From an uncultured Caulobacterales bacterium (GTDB lineage Bacteria > Pseudomonadota > Alphaproteobacteria > Caulobacterales > Caulobacteraceae): a stretch of 64,000 bases of DNA. Below, in pieces: positions 10,513 through 18,245 of this stretch. The DNA lies in NCBI GenBank assembly GCA_903862425.1, contig CAIOYC010000037.1, forward strand, positions 62,001 to 126,000, in the 5' to 3' direction. The notes below the pieces were generated by a model, which saw only the letters and a list, made by a program, of their open reading frames with translations, was not told where the DNA came from and ran no database searches. Position 1 is the first letter of the stretch. Every line of letters starts with the position of its first letter. Position numbers and translations under genes: made by a program.

Positions 10513-11328
10513 TCAGGGAACCGTGCCGCTCGCCGCAAGTTCCGCTTCCTGGCGCTTTGCGGCGGCGACTAGGGCGACGTCGCGATCGTAAGATTCGAAA
10601 AAGGCGTCTTTACTGCCGAGGAAATCGACCTTTCCGTGATCCAGAACCATGACGTGAGTTCCGAAGAATCGCGCGAGTTCGAAGTTATGTGTCGCCATAA
10701 CGATGATTTGAGAGTGCTCGGTAAGGCTATCCATGCGCGCAGCGGCTTTCTCTACGAAGCTGGCGTCGCCCGCACTCAACCACTCTTCGAGCAATAAAAC
10801 ATCGTGGTGAAACGCCGTCGCTGTAGAAAAGAGAAGGCGGGCCAGCATGCCGGAGGAGTAGGTCTTTACGGGCATCTGGGCGAAGGCACCCAGTTCGGAA
10901 AATTCCACGATCTCGTCTATCTTGCTGCGCAGACGCCAAGGCGAATATCCGCGCATACAGGCCAGCGAGCGAATATTCTGGACGCCTGTAGCATCCATGT
11001 CGAGGCCGGATCCTATATCTAGCATCGACGATACTGTTCCCTGTACTTGACAGGTTCCACGCGTCGGTTCGTAGATCCCTGCCAGCACGCGGAGCAGGGA
11101 AGACTTACCCGACCCATTCACACCGAGGAGCGCAAGACGATCACCCGCCTTAAGCTGAAAAGATATATCGTGAAGCGCACGTATCACGACCCTGTCGTCG
11201 CGCTTATCCCGCATCAGAATTCCGCCGATCGCGATATTGACTGCGGTCGAGCGGAGCGACCTGCCGCGGACAGAATAAATCGGGTATTCCAGAGAAAGGT
11301 GGGAAACTTTTACAGTAGTGTTCGACAT
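10513..11328 (-). CDS. wzt: O-antigen/polysaccharide ABC exporter, ATP-binding subunit
   Basis: This ATPase of a Wzm/Wzt-type exporter moves undecaprenyl-linked glycan across the inner membrane. The chosen ATG at 11328 gives 271 residues (MSNTTVKVSHLSLEYPIY) and lies 5 bases after the permease stop; the longer open frame upstream would run into the permease gene. Walker A is GVNGSGKSS (residues 69-77), the signature is YSSGMLARLLF, and Walker B is VLLLEEWLSAGD. The length is that of the short RfbE/KpsT class, without the ~150-residue C-terminal carbohydrate-binding domain of long Wzt proteins, so export should not depend on a terminal cap recognised by Wzt. Confidence 0.9.
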   Translation of the reverse strand: MSNTTVKVSHLSLEYPIYSVRGRSLRSTAVNIAIGGILMRDKRDDRVVIRALHDISFQLKAGDRLALLGVNGSGKSSLLRVLAGIYEPTRGTCQVQGTVSSMLDIGSGLDMDATGVQNIRSLACMRGYSPWRLRSKIDEIVEFSELGAFAQMPVKTYSSGMLARLLFSTATAFHHDVLLLEEWLSAGDASFVEKAAARMDSLTEHSQIIVMATHNFELARFFGTHVMVLDHGKVDFLGSKDAFFESYDRDVALVAAAKRQEAELAASGTVP

Positions 11329-11333
11329 CGGTC

Positions 11334-12116
11334 TCAGACCCAATAAGGGATGCGGGGCCGCAGCCAGTTCAACATCAAAAGACAAAAGCTCCAGCCAGCA
11401 ACAAAGGTAATAGCTAGAACCGTCCAATCAATTGGATCGGGCCAACCCCCGAGGAGGGGCTTTCTTATCATATTAATTAGATAGTAAAATGGGTTGTAGG
11501 CGAAGATCGCGCGTCTGGGCCCTGAGACGGTATCCGTGACCCAAAATACAGGCGTCACAAAGAAAATGATCGGACTGAAATTTTGAACTAACTGAACAAA
11601 GTCTCGAAATCTTGCGCAGAGCATGCCCAACAGAAATCCAAATGGGGCGCAACACATCGCCACCAAAATCGCCGTCACCACTACAATGGGATTGATGATG
11701 GGCATGTGATGGAAGAACGGCATTATCAGAATGAAGGCTAGTACGTTGTGCAGAAAGAGGATCAGGTTCCGCATCGCTGCCCTGAATGCATGGATCAGAT
11801 AGGGCATATTCTGATTTCGAATGATGCCCGAGGCGCTGAGCAACAAGCCCGACGAGTCGATAATGGATGCTGGGCCAACCATCCAGGCGGTCATGCCGGC
11901 AAGAATATAGGGAAGGATATTGGCTAGCGGCGATTTGAACACCGCGCCGAACACCACGGACAGAGCGATCGCCTGGCCGAGCAGGTATGCGGAATTCCAA
12001 AGCGGGCCAAGCAGGGTTTGACGGTATCGCTGGGCAACTTCGGTAAGCGCTAGGTAGCTCCACACCTCGCGCAATCGGATAGAGCCTCTAATATCCTCAA
12101 TAGCTCGGGCCCGCAC
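11334..12116 (-). CDS. wzm: O-antigen/polysaccharide ABC exporter, permease subunit
   Basis: This 260-residue ABC-2 type membrane protein is the partner of the ATPase encoded 5 bases downstream. It has the usual pattern of about six hydrophobic segments. The N-terminal IRLREVWSYLALTEVAQRYRQTLLGPLWNSAYLL is the cytoplasmic interface helix region typical of Wzm/KpsM/TagG permeases, and FFVTPVFWVTD and YNPFYYLINMIRKPLLG are family landmarks. The start is GTG at 12116, with GAGAGG about six bases upstream. Its DNA is noticeably A+T-rich compared with the second half of the window, fitting an O-antigen locus of separate origin. Confidence 0.9.
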   Translation of the reverse strand: MRARAIEDIRGSIRLREVWSYLALTEVAQRYRQTLLGPLWNSAYLLGQAIALSVVFGAVFKSPLANILPYILAGMTAWMVGPASIIDSSGLLLSASGIIRNQNMPYLIHAFRAAMRNLILFLHNVLAFILIMPFFHHMPIINPIVVVTAILVAMCCAPFGFLLGMLCARFRDFVQLVQNFSPIIFFVTPVFWVTDTVSGPRRAIFAYNPFYYLINMIRKPLLGGWPDPIDWTVLAITFVAGWSFCLLMLNWLRPRIPYWV

Positions 12117-12203
12117 TCAACACCTCTCACGATTCCGCTGTGATCTAGCATCTGGGGGGTTGAGGGGGCCAGCGCTAAAACTGCCAGGGCGATTGTATCG
12201 AGC

Positions 12204-13076
12204 CTAGATAAGCCCTCGGAATCGCGGCGGTATGGTCACATTCACCGTATCAAGGTCGTGGCTGTAGACCCACATCCCCGACCCTTGGTCGAAACGCACC
12301 GCATCCATGACCCGGCTCAGATATTCCGTTCGATTCAAGGCCTCATCGCCCTCCTCCGTCCCGCGCCGCGATAGTTCGGCGTGGAACGCTTCGATCTGGC
12401 TGCGCGGCGTCTCGTAATAGCCCCTGATGAACGGGTCGTTGTGGATACGCACCGCCATGTAGGCGTTCCAGCGCTCCTGCAAATCTATGTCCGCCCGCTT
12501 CATGTGGAATAGATAGAGATGGTGGAAAACGGGTGGAGTGGAAGTCATATGGAACCCGCGGTCCCACGTCAGGGGGACGGAGGTGATCGCAGTCTTGCAA
12601 AGCGCGCTCAGGCCAAACGCGAACCCACGCTGCTCACCCAGGATAGGGCGCCTCAGATCTAGAGGCGGCTCCTCTGACTTTTGAAACACATCAAATCCCC
12701 GCGCCGTGACATAAGGCTGGTCGAGGCGATCAACATAGTCCCGCAGATCGTGATAGAGCCGTGGCTCCGCAACCAGAAACTCGTCCGTGTCCACCCGGAC
12801 CACAACGTCATGCGTTTCGAGCAGCTCCTCGACGTAGCTGGTGATGAAAGTCAGCCTATCGCTATCGTCGTAAGAGGCGTGGATCGTGCGCACTTCAGCC
12901 AGGGGAAAGGCGGAAAACAGGCCCTCGCTACCGGCCAACGTCGCCACATGTAGCGCCGAGTGGCCGAACAGTCTGCCATAATAATCATGCCATTTCGGAA
13001 AATAAAAGTCGGCAGAAAGGCTGTCCGTAACAACCGCAACCTTACGACTGGACAAAAACCCATCTCCGAACGTCAT
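12204..13076 (-). CDS. Glycosyltransferase-like protein with DTDEF motif
   Basis: This 290-residue protein resembles the group of family 2-like transferases that carry a DxDEF motif (here VVVRVDTDEFL, residues 92-101), used for metal and nucleotide-sugar binding in GT-A folds. The N-terminal VAVVTDSLSADFYFPKWHDYYGRLFG and the later FHHLYLFHMKRADIDLQERWNAY are consistent with a small capsule/LPS transferase. No membrane segment is seen. It is read in the same direction as the AlgX-like gene upstream and the Wzm/Wzt genes downstream, so it probably belongs to one transcription unit with them. Sugar specificity is unknown. Confidence 0.7.
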   Translation of the reverse strand: MTFGDGFLSSRKVAVVTDSLSADFYFPKWHDYYGRLFGHSALHVATLAGSEGLFSAFPLAEVRTIHASYDDSDRLTFITSYVEELLETHDVVVRVDTDEFLVAEPRLYHDLRDYVDRLDQPYVTARGFDVFQKSEEPPLDLRRPILGEQRGFAFGLSALCKTAITSVPLTWDRGFHMTSTPPVFHHLYLFHMKRADIDLQERWNAYMAVRIHNDPFIRGYYETPRSQIEAFHAELSRRGTEEGDEALNRTEYLSRVMDAVRFDQGSGMWVYSHDLDTVNVTIPPRFRGLI

Positions 13077-13136
13077 TTAGTTGAAACTAGAAAAGCCATC
13101 GCCCGCGGTATTATTGGGGCTTTTGAATTTTTGCTA

Positions 13137-14087
13137 TCAAGGATTTGCAGCTTCGTAAGCGGCAATACGTTCTTGAGGAAATACGTCAAGATCCAAATCG
13201 TCAGTAGGAACGTAATTCATGAATCGCTCAGCCAGCTCGGTTACAACAATGTCCGGCTTTACCCTGTCGATATAATTCCAGTCGATGCGCGCAGACCAGA
13301 CAAAATGCAACTCCCGTACGGTCTCCGCGAACAGACCGGTCAACAAAATTGGCCTGTATTCCGCGTATGAATCACCGAATATGATCATTCGCCTTGGGTC
13401 TGCTTCCGGAGAGTCATTGAAGAAGACAACGCTTGAGCCCCCATGAAGCCCCGCAACGCTTTCGAGCTGGCGCTGCTCCTTGTAAGACACCAAGGAATTT
13501 GCGTTTATTCGGCGCGCTTTCTTTTCGATATGTTGAGTCTTGTATACCTCGGTAATCGGTGGGTGAAATTTTCCTCCAAGATCGAGAACCATTTCACCGT
13601 AGTTGAACCCGCGAAACGCAATCTGCCGATCCGGCTCAAGGCACAGGCGGGCGCACAAGCTGAGATAGGCCTGCCATGCGCCGAAGAATGTCCAGTGCGT
13701 GTCGGTCTTCCAATAGAGTAACTGCCCATCATCCTTGGCGATCGCCAGATTTGGCAATAGATCCACGTAGACCTTTTGCAGGTCTTTTCGTCGAGAGTTC
13801 GCTGCAATTGCACCCGGCAATGCAATCGAAGGGCAAGCCTCGTACGATGACAGCGAATCCGGAAAAAACTCGGGATATATGGTCAGTTTCTCGGGCGGCG
13901 CTATATGCGCATAGGCTATCCGGCGCGACGCGAACTGATCGTATCGGTTGGCCAGAAGCTCCAGCCACCCTTGCCGCTCGGCTTCTCCGAAAAAATTGGG
14001 ATCGGTATAGAATCGGAGCGGATTGTTGGCACCGCCAGCGAGAAACAACCAGCCGTCATTTCCAGCGATGACATCGTTCTCCGCCAT
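13137..14087 (-). CDS. AlgX/AlgJ-like SGNH polysaccharide acetylation protein
   Basis: This 316-residue protein is related to the SGNH-type domains of AlgX, AlgJ and DltD-like proteins, which move acetyl groups onto exported polysaccharides. It starts with the IAGNDGWLFLAGG motif typical of that group, carries DTHW at residues 129-132 (the Asp-His part of the triad) and IFGDSY at 236-241 (the nucleophile Ser block). I see no signal peptide or membrane anchor, which is odd because AlgX/AlgJ act in the periplasm. No MBOAT acyltransferase partner is encoded in the window. It sits between a 72-residue membrane protein and a glycosyltransferase, pointing to modification of the local glycan. Confidence 0.78.
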   Translation of the reverse strand: MAENDVIAGNDGWLFLAGGANNPLRFYTDPNFFGEAERQGWLELLANRYDQFASRRIAYAHIAPPEKLTIYPEFFPDSLSSYEACPSIALPGAIAANSRRKDLQKVYVDLLPNLAIAKDDGQLLYWKTDTHWTFFGAWQAYLSLCARLCLEPDRQIAFRGFNYGEMVLDLGGKFHPPITEVYKTQHIEKKARRINANSLVSYKEQRQLESVAGLHGGSSVVFFNDSPEADPRRMIIFGDSYAEYRPILLTGLFAETVRELHFVWSARIDWNYIDRVKPDIVVTELAERFMNYVPTDDLDLDVFPQERIAAYEAANP

Positions 14088-14148
14088 TCACACTCCCTTG
14101 AGCTCACCGCACTGAATAGGCTGGGGCCGTTCAAAATGGAAGACCCGT

Positions 14149-14367
14149 CTAGCTGGCCGGCGGAGTCTGTGGGGTGGATGTCCGCCCAGGTCGGTATGTG
14201 GCGGGATCGACAATCGAGTTCGCGGGTTGGGCAAGCCTCCGATGGCTCGCCAAGGTGACGCCGCCCACGATCAAAACTGCCAAAAGAGAGATCGCGAGCA
14301 GCCATAGCCCGGCCCGCATTTTCCGCGGAACCACTGCAGGAGCGCTTCCAGGATCAGGGTCGGCCAT
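14149..14367 (-). CDS. Small single-span membrane protein, hypothetical
   Basis: This 72-residue protein has one strong hydrophobic segment (LWLLAISLLAVLIVGGVTLA, about residues 19-38) after a short Pro- and Arg-containing N-terminus, followed by a soluble tail of ~30 residues rich in Pro and Thr. I chose the ATG at 14367 because AGAGAGG stands about eight bases upstream; longer versions back to 14505 would overlap the rmlC start. The gene lies 61 bases upstream of the AlgX-like gene on the same strand. It could anchor or recruit that protein, which lacks its own membrane segment, but this is only suggested by position. Confidence 0.5.
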   Translation of the reverse strand: MADPDPGSAPAVVPRKMRAGLWLLAISLLAVLIVGGVTLASHRRLAQPANSIVDPATYRPGRTSTPQTPPAS

Positions 14368-14482
14368 GTTCCCTACCTCTCTTAGCCCCAAGAACAGCAC
14401 TTCAACTAAATGGTTCCCGCGAGCTTTGAGCCGGCCTATACCGACCCGGGCCGCCGAAGGCTGATTAGCGCGCAATCGAACG

Positions 14483-15091
14483 GTGAAGATTTCAACTCTC
14501 AACATGCCGGGGGTGTTGTTGGTCGAGCCGACGCGTCTCGGAGACGTACGGGGTTTCTTTTCGGAAACCTATCGACGGACTGCACTGGCCGAGGCAGGCT
14601 TCGACGCGGAGTTCGTGCAGGAAAATCAGAGTGTTTCCGAACTTATCGGCACCGTTCGAGGACTGCATTTCCAGCGACCGCCCTATGCACAGGACAAACT
14701 GGTGCGGGTTATCTCCGGACGAATTCTAGACGTCGCTGTCGATGTGAGATCCGGTTCGCCAACCTTTGGAAAGAGCGTCGTCGCGGAATTATCGGCGGAC
14801 AATTTTCGGCAACTCCTGGTTCCGGCAGGTTTTGCACATGGCTTCCAGACCCTGACCCCTGGAGCGGTTGTTCTCTACAGGGTCACCGAATATTATCGCG
14901 CGGAGGCCGAGGGCGGTTTGCTATGGAGCGATCCGGATCTCCAGATCGACTGGCCGATTCCTCCGACCAGGGCGACGATCAATGGGCGAGACGCGGCACT
15001 GCCGAAGCTCGGTGCGTTTCGCAGCCCCTTCACCTATGAAGCGCCCGCCAAGGGCAGAGGCTTCGCCCCTCACGGCAGGAAGTTCGAATGA
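14483..15091 (+). CDS. rmlC: dTDP-4-dehydrorhamnose 3,5-epimerase
   Basis: This is the third enzyme of dTDP-L-rhamnose synthesis; it epimerises C3 and C5 of dTDP-4-keto-6-deoxyglucose. The 202-residue sequence shows RGFFSETYRR, FVQENQSVS, the catalytic-His segment VRGLHFQRPPYAQDKLVRV, and the cupin stretch VPAGFAHGFQTL followed by YRVTEYYRAEAEGGLLWSDP. The start is taken as GTG at 14483 (MKISTLNMPGV); an ATG at 14504 is an alternative. The ribosome site is weak in either case. The stop overlaps the rmlB start as ATGA, so the two are co-translated. The upstream gene is divergent, leaving a ~115-base promoter region. Confidence 0.95.
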   Translation: MKISTLNMPGVLLVEPTRLGDVRGFFSETYRRTALAEAGFDAEFVQENQSVSELIGTVRGLHFQRPPYAQDKLVRVISGRILDVAVDVRSGSPTFGKSVVAELSADNFRQLLVPAGFAHGFQTLTPGAVVLYRVTEYYRAEAEGGLLWSDPDLQIDWPIPPTRATINGRDAALPKLGAFRSPFTYEAPAKGRGFAPHGRKFE

Positions 15092-16146
15092 GAGTTCTAG
15101 TCACCGGCGGGTGCGGTTTCATCGGGTCGGCCGTCTGCCGTCATTATGTCGGCGTCGGGGCGCACGTGGTCAATATCGACAAGATGACCTATGCCGCGAC
15201 CGAGGGATCGACCGCGGGCCTGCCGGATACCCATTATACTCACCTGCGTGCGGATATTGGCGATCCGGCTGCGATGGCGGCGGCGTTTGATGGCTTCAAG
15301 CCAGACGTAGTGATTCACCTTGCAGCGGAGAGCCACGTCGATCGTTCGATCTCGGGACCGGACGCCTTCATTACCACCAATATCGTCGGCACCTTTCAAT
15401 TGCTGAACGCGGCCCGTCACTATTGGGAGAGGCTTGCCGCGGAAGCGGCCGAACGCTTCCGCTTCCTTCACGTCTCGACCGATGAGGTCTATGGCGCGCT
15501 CGGGGTGGGCGGCGCCTTTACGGAAACCACGCGCTATGCGCCGACATCGCCCTATTCCGCCTCCAAGGCAGGTTCGGACCACTTGGCACTGGCTTGGCGT
15601 CACACCTATGGCCTTCCGGTCATTATCTCGAACTGCTCCAACAACTACGGACCCTTTCAGTTTCCCGAGAAGCTGATCCCGTTGACGATCATAAACGCGC
15701 GGTTGGGGCGGCCCCTGCCGGTCTATGGCGCGGGGACGAATGTCAGGGACTGGCTGCACGTGGACGACCATGTGGATGCGCTGGACACCGTCCTCACCCA
15801 CGGCGCCCCTGGCCAGAGCTACAACATCGGCAGTCGCAATGAGCGGACCAACATCGAGCTTGTGCGGACTCTCTGCGCCCTGATGGACGAGATCGCGCCG
15901 TCAATGTCGCCCCACAGCAATTTGATCCGGTTCGTAGAAGACCGGCCCGGTCACGATCACCGCTATGCCATCGATCCCACTAAGCTCGAGCGCGAACTCG
16001 GCTGGCGCTCGCGACGCAGCTTCAAGGACGGACTGCGCGAGACGTTGAACTGGTACCTGGACAACGAAACCTGGTGGGGACCGATCCGACAGAGGGATGG
16101 CGATGTGCGCCTCGGCCTCCTGCCGGAACCGATAGCGCAGGGCTAG
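15088..16146 (+). CDS. rmlB: dTDP-glucose 4,6-dehydratase
   Basis: This second enzyme of dTDP-rhamnose synthesis removes water from dTDP-glucose using bound NAD. The 352-residue extended short-chain dehydrogenase begins with the Rossmann motif VTGGCGFIGSAVCRHY, has HLAAESHVDRSI, the STDEVYG catalytic Thr-Asp-Glu motif, YSASKAGSDH with Tyr and Lys, and NCSNNYGPFQFPEKLIPL, all diagnostic for RmlB. Length is normal. It is joined to rmlC by a four-base ATGA overlap. Its last four bases overlap the 3' end of the convergent methyltransferase. Confidence 0.96.
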   Translation: MRVLVTGGCGFIGSAVCRHYVGVGAHVVNIDKMTYAATEGSTAGLPDTHYTHLRADIGDPAAMAAAFDGFKPDVVIHLAAESHVDRSISGPDAFITTNIVGTFQLLNAARHYWERLAAEAAERFRFLHVSTDEVYGALGVGGAFTETTRYAPTSPYSASKAGSDHLALAWRHTYGLPVIISNCSNNYGPFQFPEKLIPLTIINARLGRPLPVYGAGTNVRDWLHVDDHVDALDTVLTHGAPGQSYNIGSRNERTNIELVRTLCALMDEIAPSMSPHSNLIRFVEDRPGHDHRYAIDPTKLERELGWRSRRSFKDGLRETLNWYLDNETWWGPIRQRDGDVRLGLLPEPIAQG

Positions 16147-16961
16147 AACACGTTAGGCGAAAGTGCGCGCGGTTTAGTCGCCTCACGGTGTTCTGAGCTC
16201 CCGAATCTAGACCCTTTTGTCCATTTCGGATGGCTCCCTATGAGCCAGAAAGGGTCTAGGCGGGACGCCGAACTAAGGCTCAGACAGTCGAGGCTTGGTA
16301 ACTCCCAGTCCATCAAAATCTGCTCGACCACCTCCAGTCCTGCATCCGCAACATATTCATTGAAGAGGGCCTGGGTCATATGATTGCGACCGCGCGGATT
16401 GTGGCCGTAGTGCACAGTCGTATCGGGCCAAAAATAGTTTGAGTGATGAAGCAGGGCCATTCCGCCGGGCTTCAATACGCGCCGCGCATCCTTGAGATAG
16501 GACGCGACGAGGTCGCGGCTAAAATGCACTATAGCGTCGTAGCAGAAGATGGCGGTGACGCTGGCGTCCGGCTGGGGCTGAAAATCAAACCCATTGCAAA
16601 GCTGATAGGCGATATTGGGATGATCCCTCAGTCGCAGTGCGCAGATTTCGAGGTTCGATTCGAACACGTCCACCAGGGTCAGACGACCGCAGACGGCGGC
16701 AATCTCCGCCGCATGTCGCCCGTGCCCACAAGCGAGCTCGATAACCGCCCCAGTATCCAGTCGGTCGAACAGAGTCCTGAACGGGCGACCCGCTTGCCAG
16801 AAGAGCCAAGTCCATTCCTCCGACCCGTTATTATAAAGCAGATTGTCGTCCCAAGGCGCCGCAACCAGCTCCTCCGATCGCTGTAGGGATTGGAGATGTT
16901 GCCGCTGCTCGAAACTGACGGGCGACCCTTCCTGACCGGCGGCATCGGGCGACCCGCTCAG
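16143..16961 (-). CDS. SAM-dependent methyltransferase, probable CTG start
   Basis: This class I methyltransferase has 272 residues if started at CTG 16961. Reading back from the conserved core (DVFESNLEICALRLRDHP, then YDAIVHFSRDLVASYLKDARRVLKPGGMALLHHSN) the frame stays open through motif I, VIELACGHGRHAAEI, at residues 74-88. No ATG, GTG or TTG lies upstream of motif I before an in-frame stop at 16967. A GTG at 16673 is internal (residue 97) and would remove the SAM site. The CTG at 16961 overlaps the aminotransferase stop as CTGA, the same geometry as many coupled starts in this window. A frameshift from the ATG at 16945 is the alternative. It probably methylates a glycan sugar. Confidence 0.75.
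   Translation of the reverse strand: MSGSPDAAGQEGSPVSFEQRQHLQSLQRSEELVAAPWDDNLLYNNGSEEWTWLFWQAGRPFRTLFDRLDTGAVIELACGHGRHAAEIAAVCGRLTLVDVFESNLEICALRLRDHPNIAYQLCNGFDFQPQPDASVTAIFCYDAIVHFSRDLVASYLKDARRVLKPGGMALLHHSNYFWPDTTVHYGHNPRGRNHMTQALFNEYVADAGLEVVEQILMDWELPSLDCLSLSSASRLDPFWLIGSHPKWTKGSRFGSSEHREATKPRALSPNVF
16207..16259. repeat. Nested inverted repeat inside methyltransferase 3' end
   Basis: CTAGACCCTTT at 16207-16217 is exactly complementary to AAAGGGTCTAG at 16249-16259, and inside the loop GGCTC (16232-16236) pairs with GAGCC (16242-16246). The structure lies within the last ~40 codons of the methyltransferase and close to the convergent rmlB stop. It could act as a terminator for both genes or be a small inserted palindrome that lengthened the methyltransferase tail. 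I saw no second copy in the window. Confidence 0.5.
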
Positions 16962-18112
16962 CCGTTATAGCCCAGCACAGCCTCGATGATACAGTTCTGA
17001 GTGTCCGCACCGAGATAGGCGTGCATGGGCAGGGCGATCACCTTGTCTGCAGCCGCTTCCGACACCGGCAAACCGCCGGGTTGGGGATAACGGGCATAAG
17101 GCGCCTGCAGGTGCATGGGCACCGGATAGTAGGCGGCGCTGGGCACGCCCTGGGTCTTGAGATGCGCTGCCAGACCGTCGCGGTCGTCGTGCTCCACCGT
17201 GTACTGAGCCCAAACAGAGACGCCGCCCTCGATCACCGCCGGGACCTTGACCGCTCCCGCCAGCCCCTCGGCATAGCGGGCCGCCACGGTCTGACGGGCA
17301 TCGATCTCGTCGGCGAAGATGGTCAGTTTCTCAAGCAGGATGGCCGCCTGGATGGTGTCGAGGCGGGAGTTCATGCCGATCCGGGTGTTCAGGTACTTGG
17401 GGTCGTGATGGAAGCTGCGGCCGATCAGATCGCCGGCCACCGCCTTGCCGTGCACCCGCAGGCTGTCCATCACGTCCCACAGCGCGTCGTCATTGGTCAG
17501 CACCGCGCCGCCATCGCCGTAGCAGCCGAGCGGCTTGGCCGGGAAGAAGCTGGTGGTCGTCACGTCGGCCCAATGGATCGGGTGCTTGCTGTCAAGGGTA
17601 CAGCCGAAACCCTGGGCGCTGTCGGCGATCAGCTTCATGCTGTGACGCTGCGCGATCTCGGCAATCTTCGGATAGTCGGCCGGTTGGCCGAATAGATCGA
17701 CGGCGACGATGACCTTGGGCATCAATCGGCCCTCTGCCTTGATGGCGGCGATGGCGGCCTCGAGTTTCCCCGGGTCGAGATTGTAGGTGTCGGGCAGCAC
17801 ATCCACGAACACGGGTTCCGCACCAGTCCAGGGCACGACCTCAGCGGTGGCGGTGAAGGTAAACGAGGGGCAGAACACCGCATCGCCAGGCCCGATCTCC
17901 CAGGCCATCAGCGGCAGTGCGATGGCATCGGTGCCGTTGGCGCAGGATAGGGCGCGCCTAGCCTTGCCGAATTCGGCCAGTCTGGCCTCAAACACGCGCA
18001 CCTCGGGACCCATCACATAGCCGCCGTGCGCCAGCACCTTCTGGATAGCGGCGTCTATTGCCGGCTTGATCCGGCGTTGCTGGGCGGCCAGGTCGATGAA
18101 GGCGATGGACAT
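16958..18112 (-). CDS. DegT/DnrJ/EryC1/StrS family sugar aminotransferase (WbpE-like)
   Basis: This PLP enzyme installs an amino group on a keto sugar nucleotide. The ATG at 18112 gives 384 residues starting MSIAFIDLAAQQRRIKPAID; a longer open frame upstream runs into the divergent manC-type gene. The sequence follows WbpE/WlbC enzymes closely: GGYVMGPEV, SCANGTDAI, DSAQGFG, the internal-aldimine Lys in TSFFPAKPLGCYGDGGA, and RIGMNSRLDTIQAAILLEKL. WbpE acts on UDP-2-acetamido-3-keto-glucuronate, but its pathway partners WbpA/B/D are not in the window, so a GDP- or dTDP-keto sugar is equally possible. The stop overlaps the putative CTG start of the methyltransferase. Confidence 0.88.
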   Translation of the reverse strand: MSIAFIDLAAQQRRIKPAIDAAIQKVLAHGGYVMGPEVRVFEARLAEFGKARRALSCANGTDAIALPLMAWEIGPGDAVFCPSFTFTATAEVVPWTGAEPVFVDVLPDTYNLDPGKLEAAIAAIKAEGRLMPKVIVAVDLFGQPADYPKIAEIAQRHSMKLIADSAQGFGCTLDSKHPIHWADVTTTSFFPAKPLGCYGDGGAVLTNDDALWDVMDSLRVHGKAVAGDLIGRSFHHDPKYLNTRIGMNSRLDTIQAAILLEKLTIFADEIDARQTVAARYAEGLAGAVKVPAVIEGGVSVWAQYTVEHDDRDGLAAHLKTQGVPSAAYYPVPMHLQAPYARYPQPGGLPVSEAAADKVIALPMHAYLGADTQNCIIEAVLGYNG

Positions 18113-18245
18113 ATTTTTCCGCTGCGATGCAACCGATGTTGTGGCGGGCACATATAGGACGGCCGGAGCGCTTGCGACACACAAGCTGTGACCGGTTGTT
18201 GCGCCGTCCCGCATGTGGTTTGATGGTCTGGTTGAGGAGAACGCC

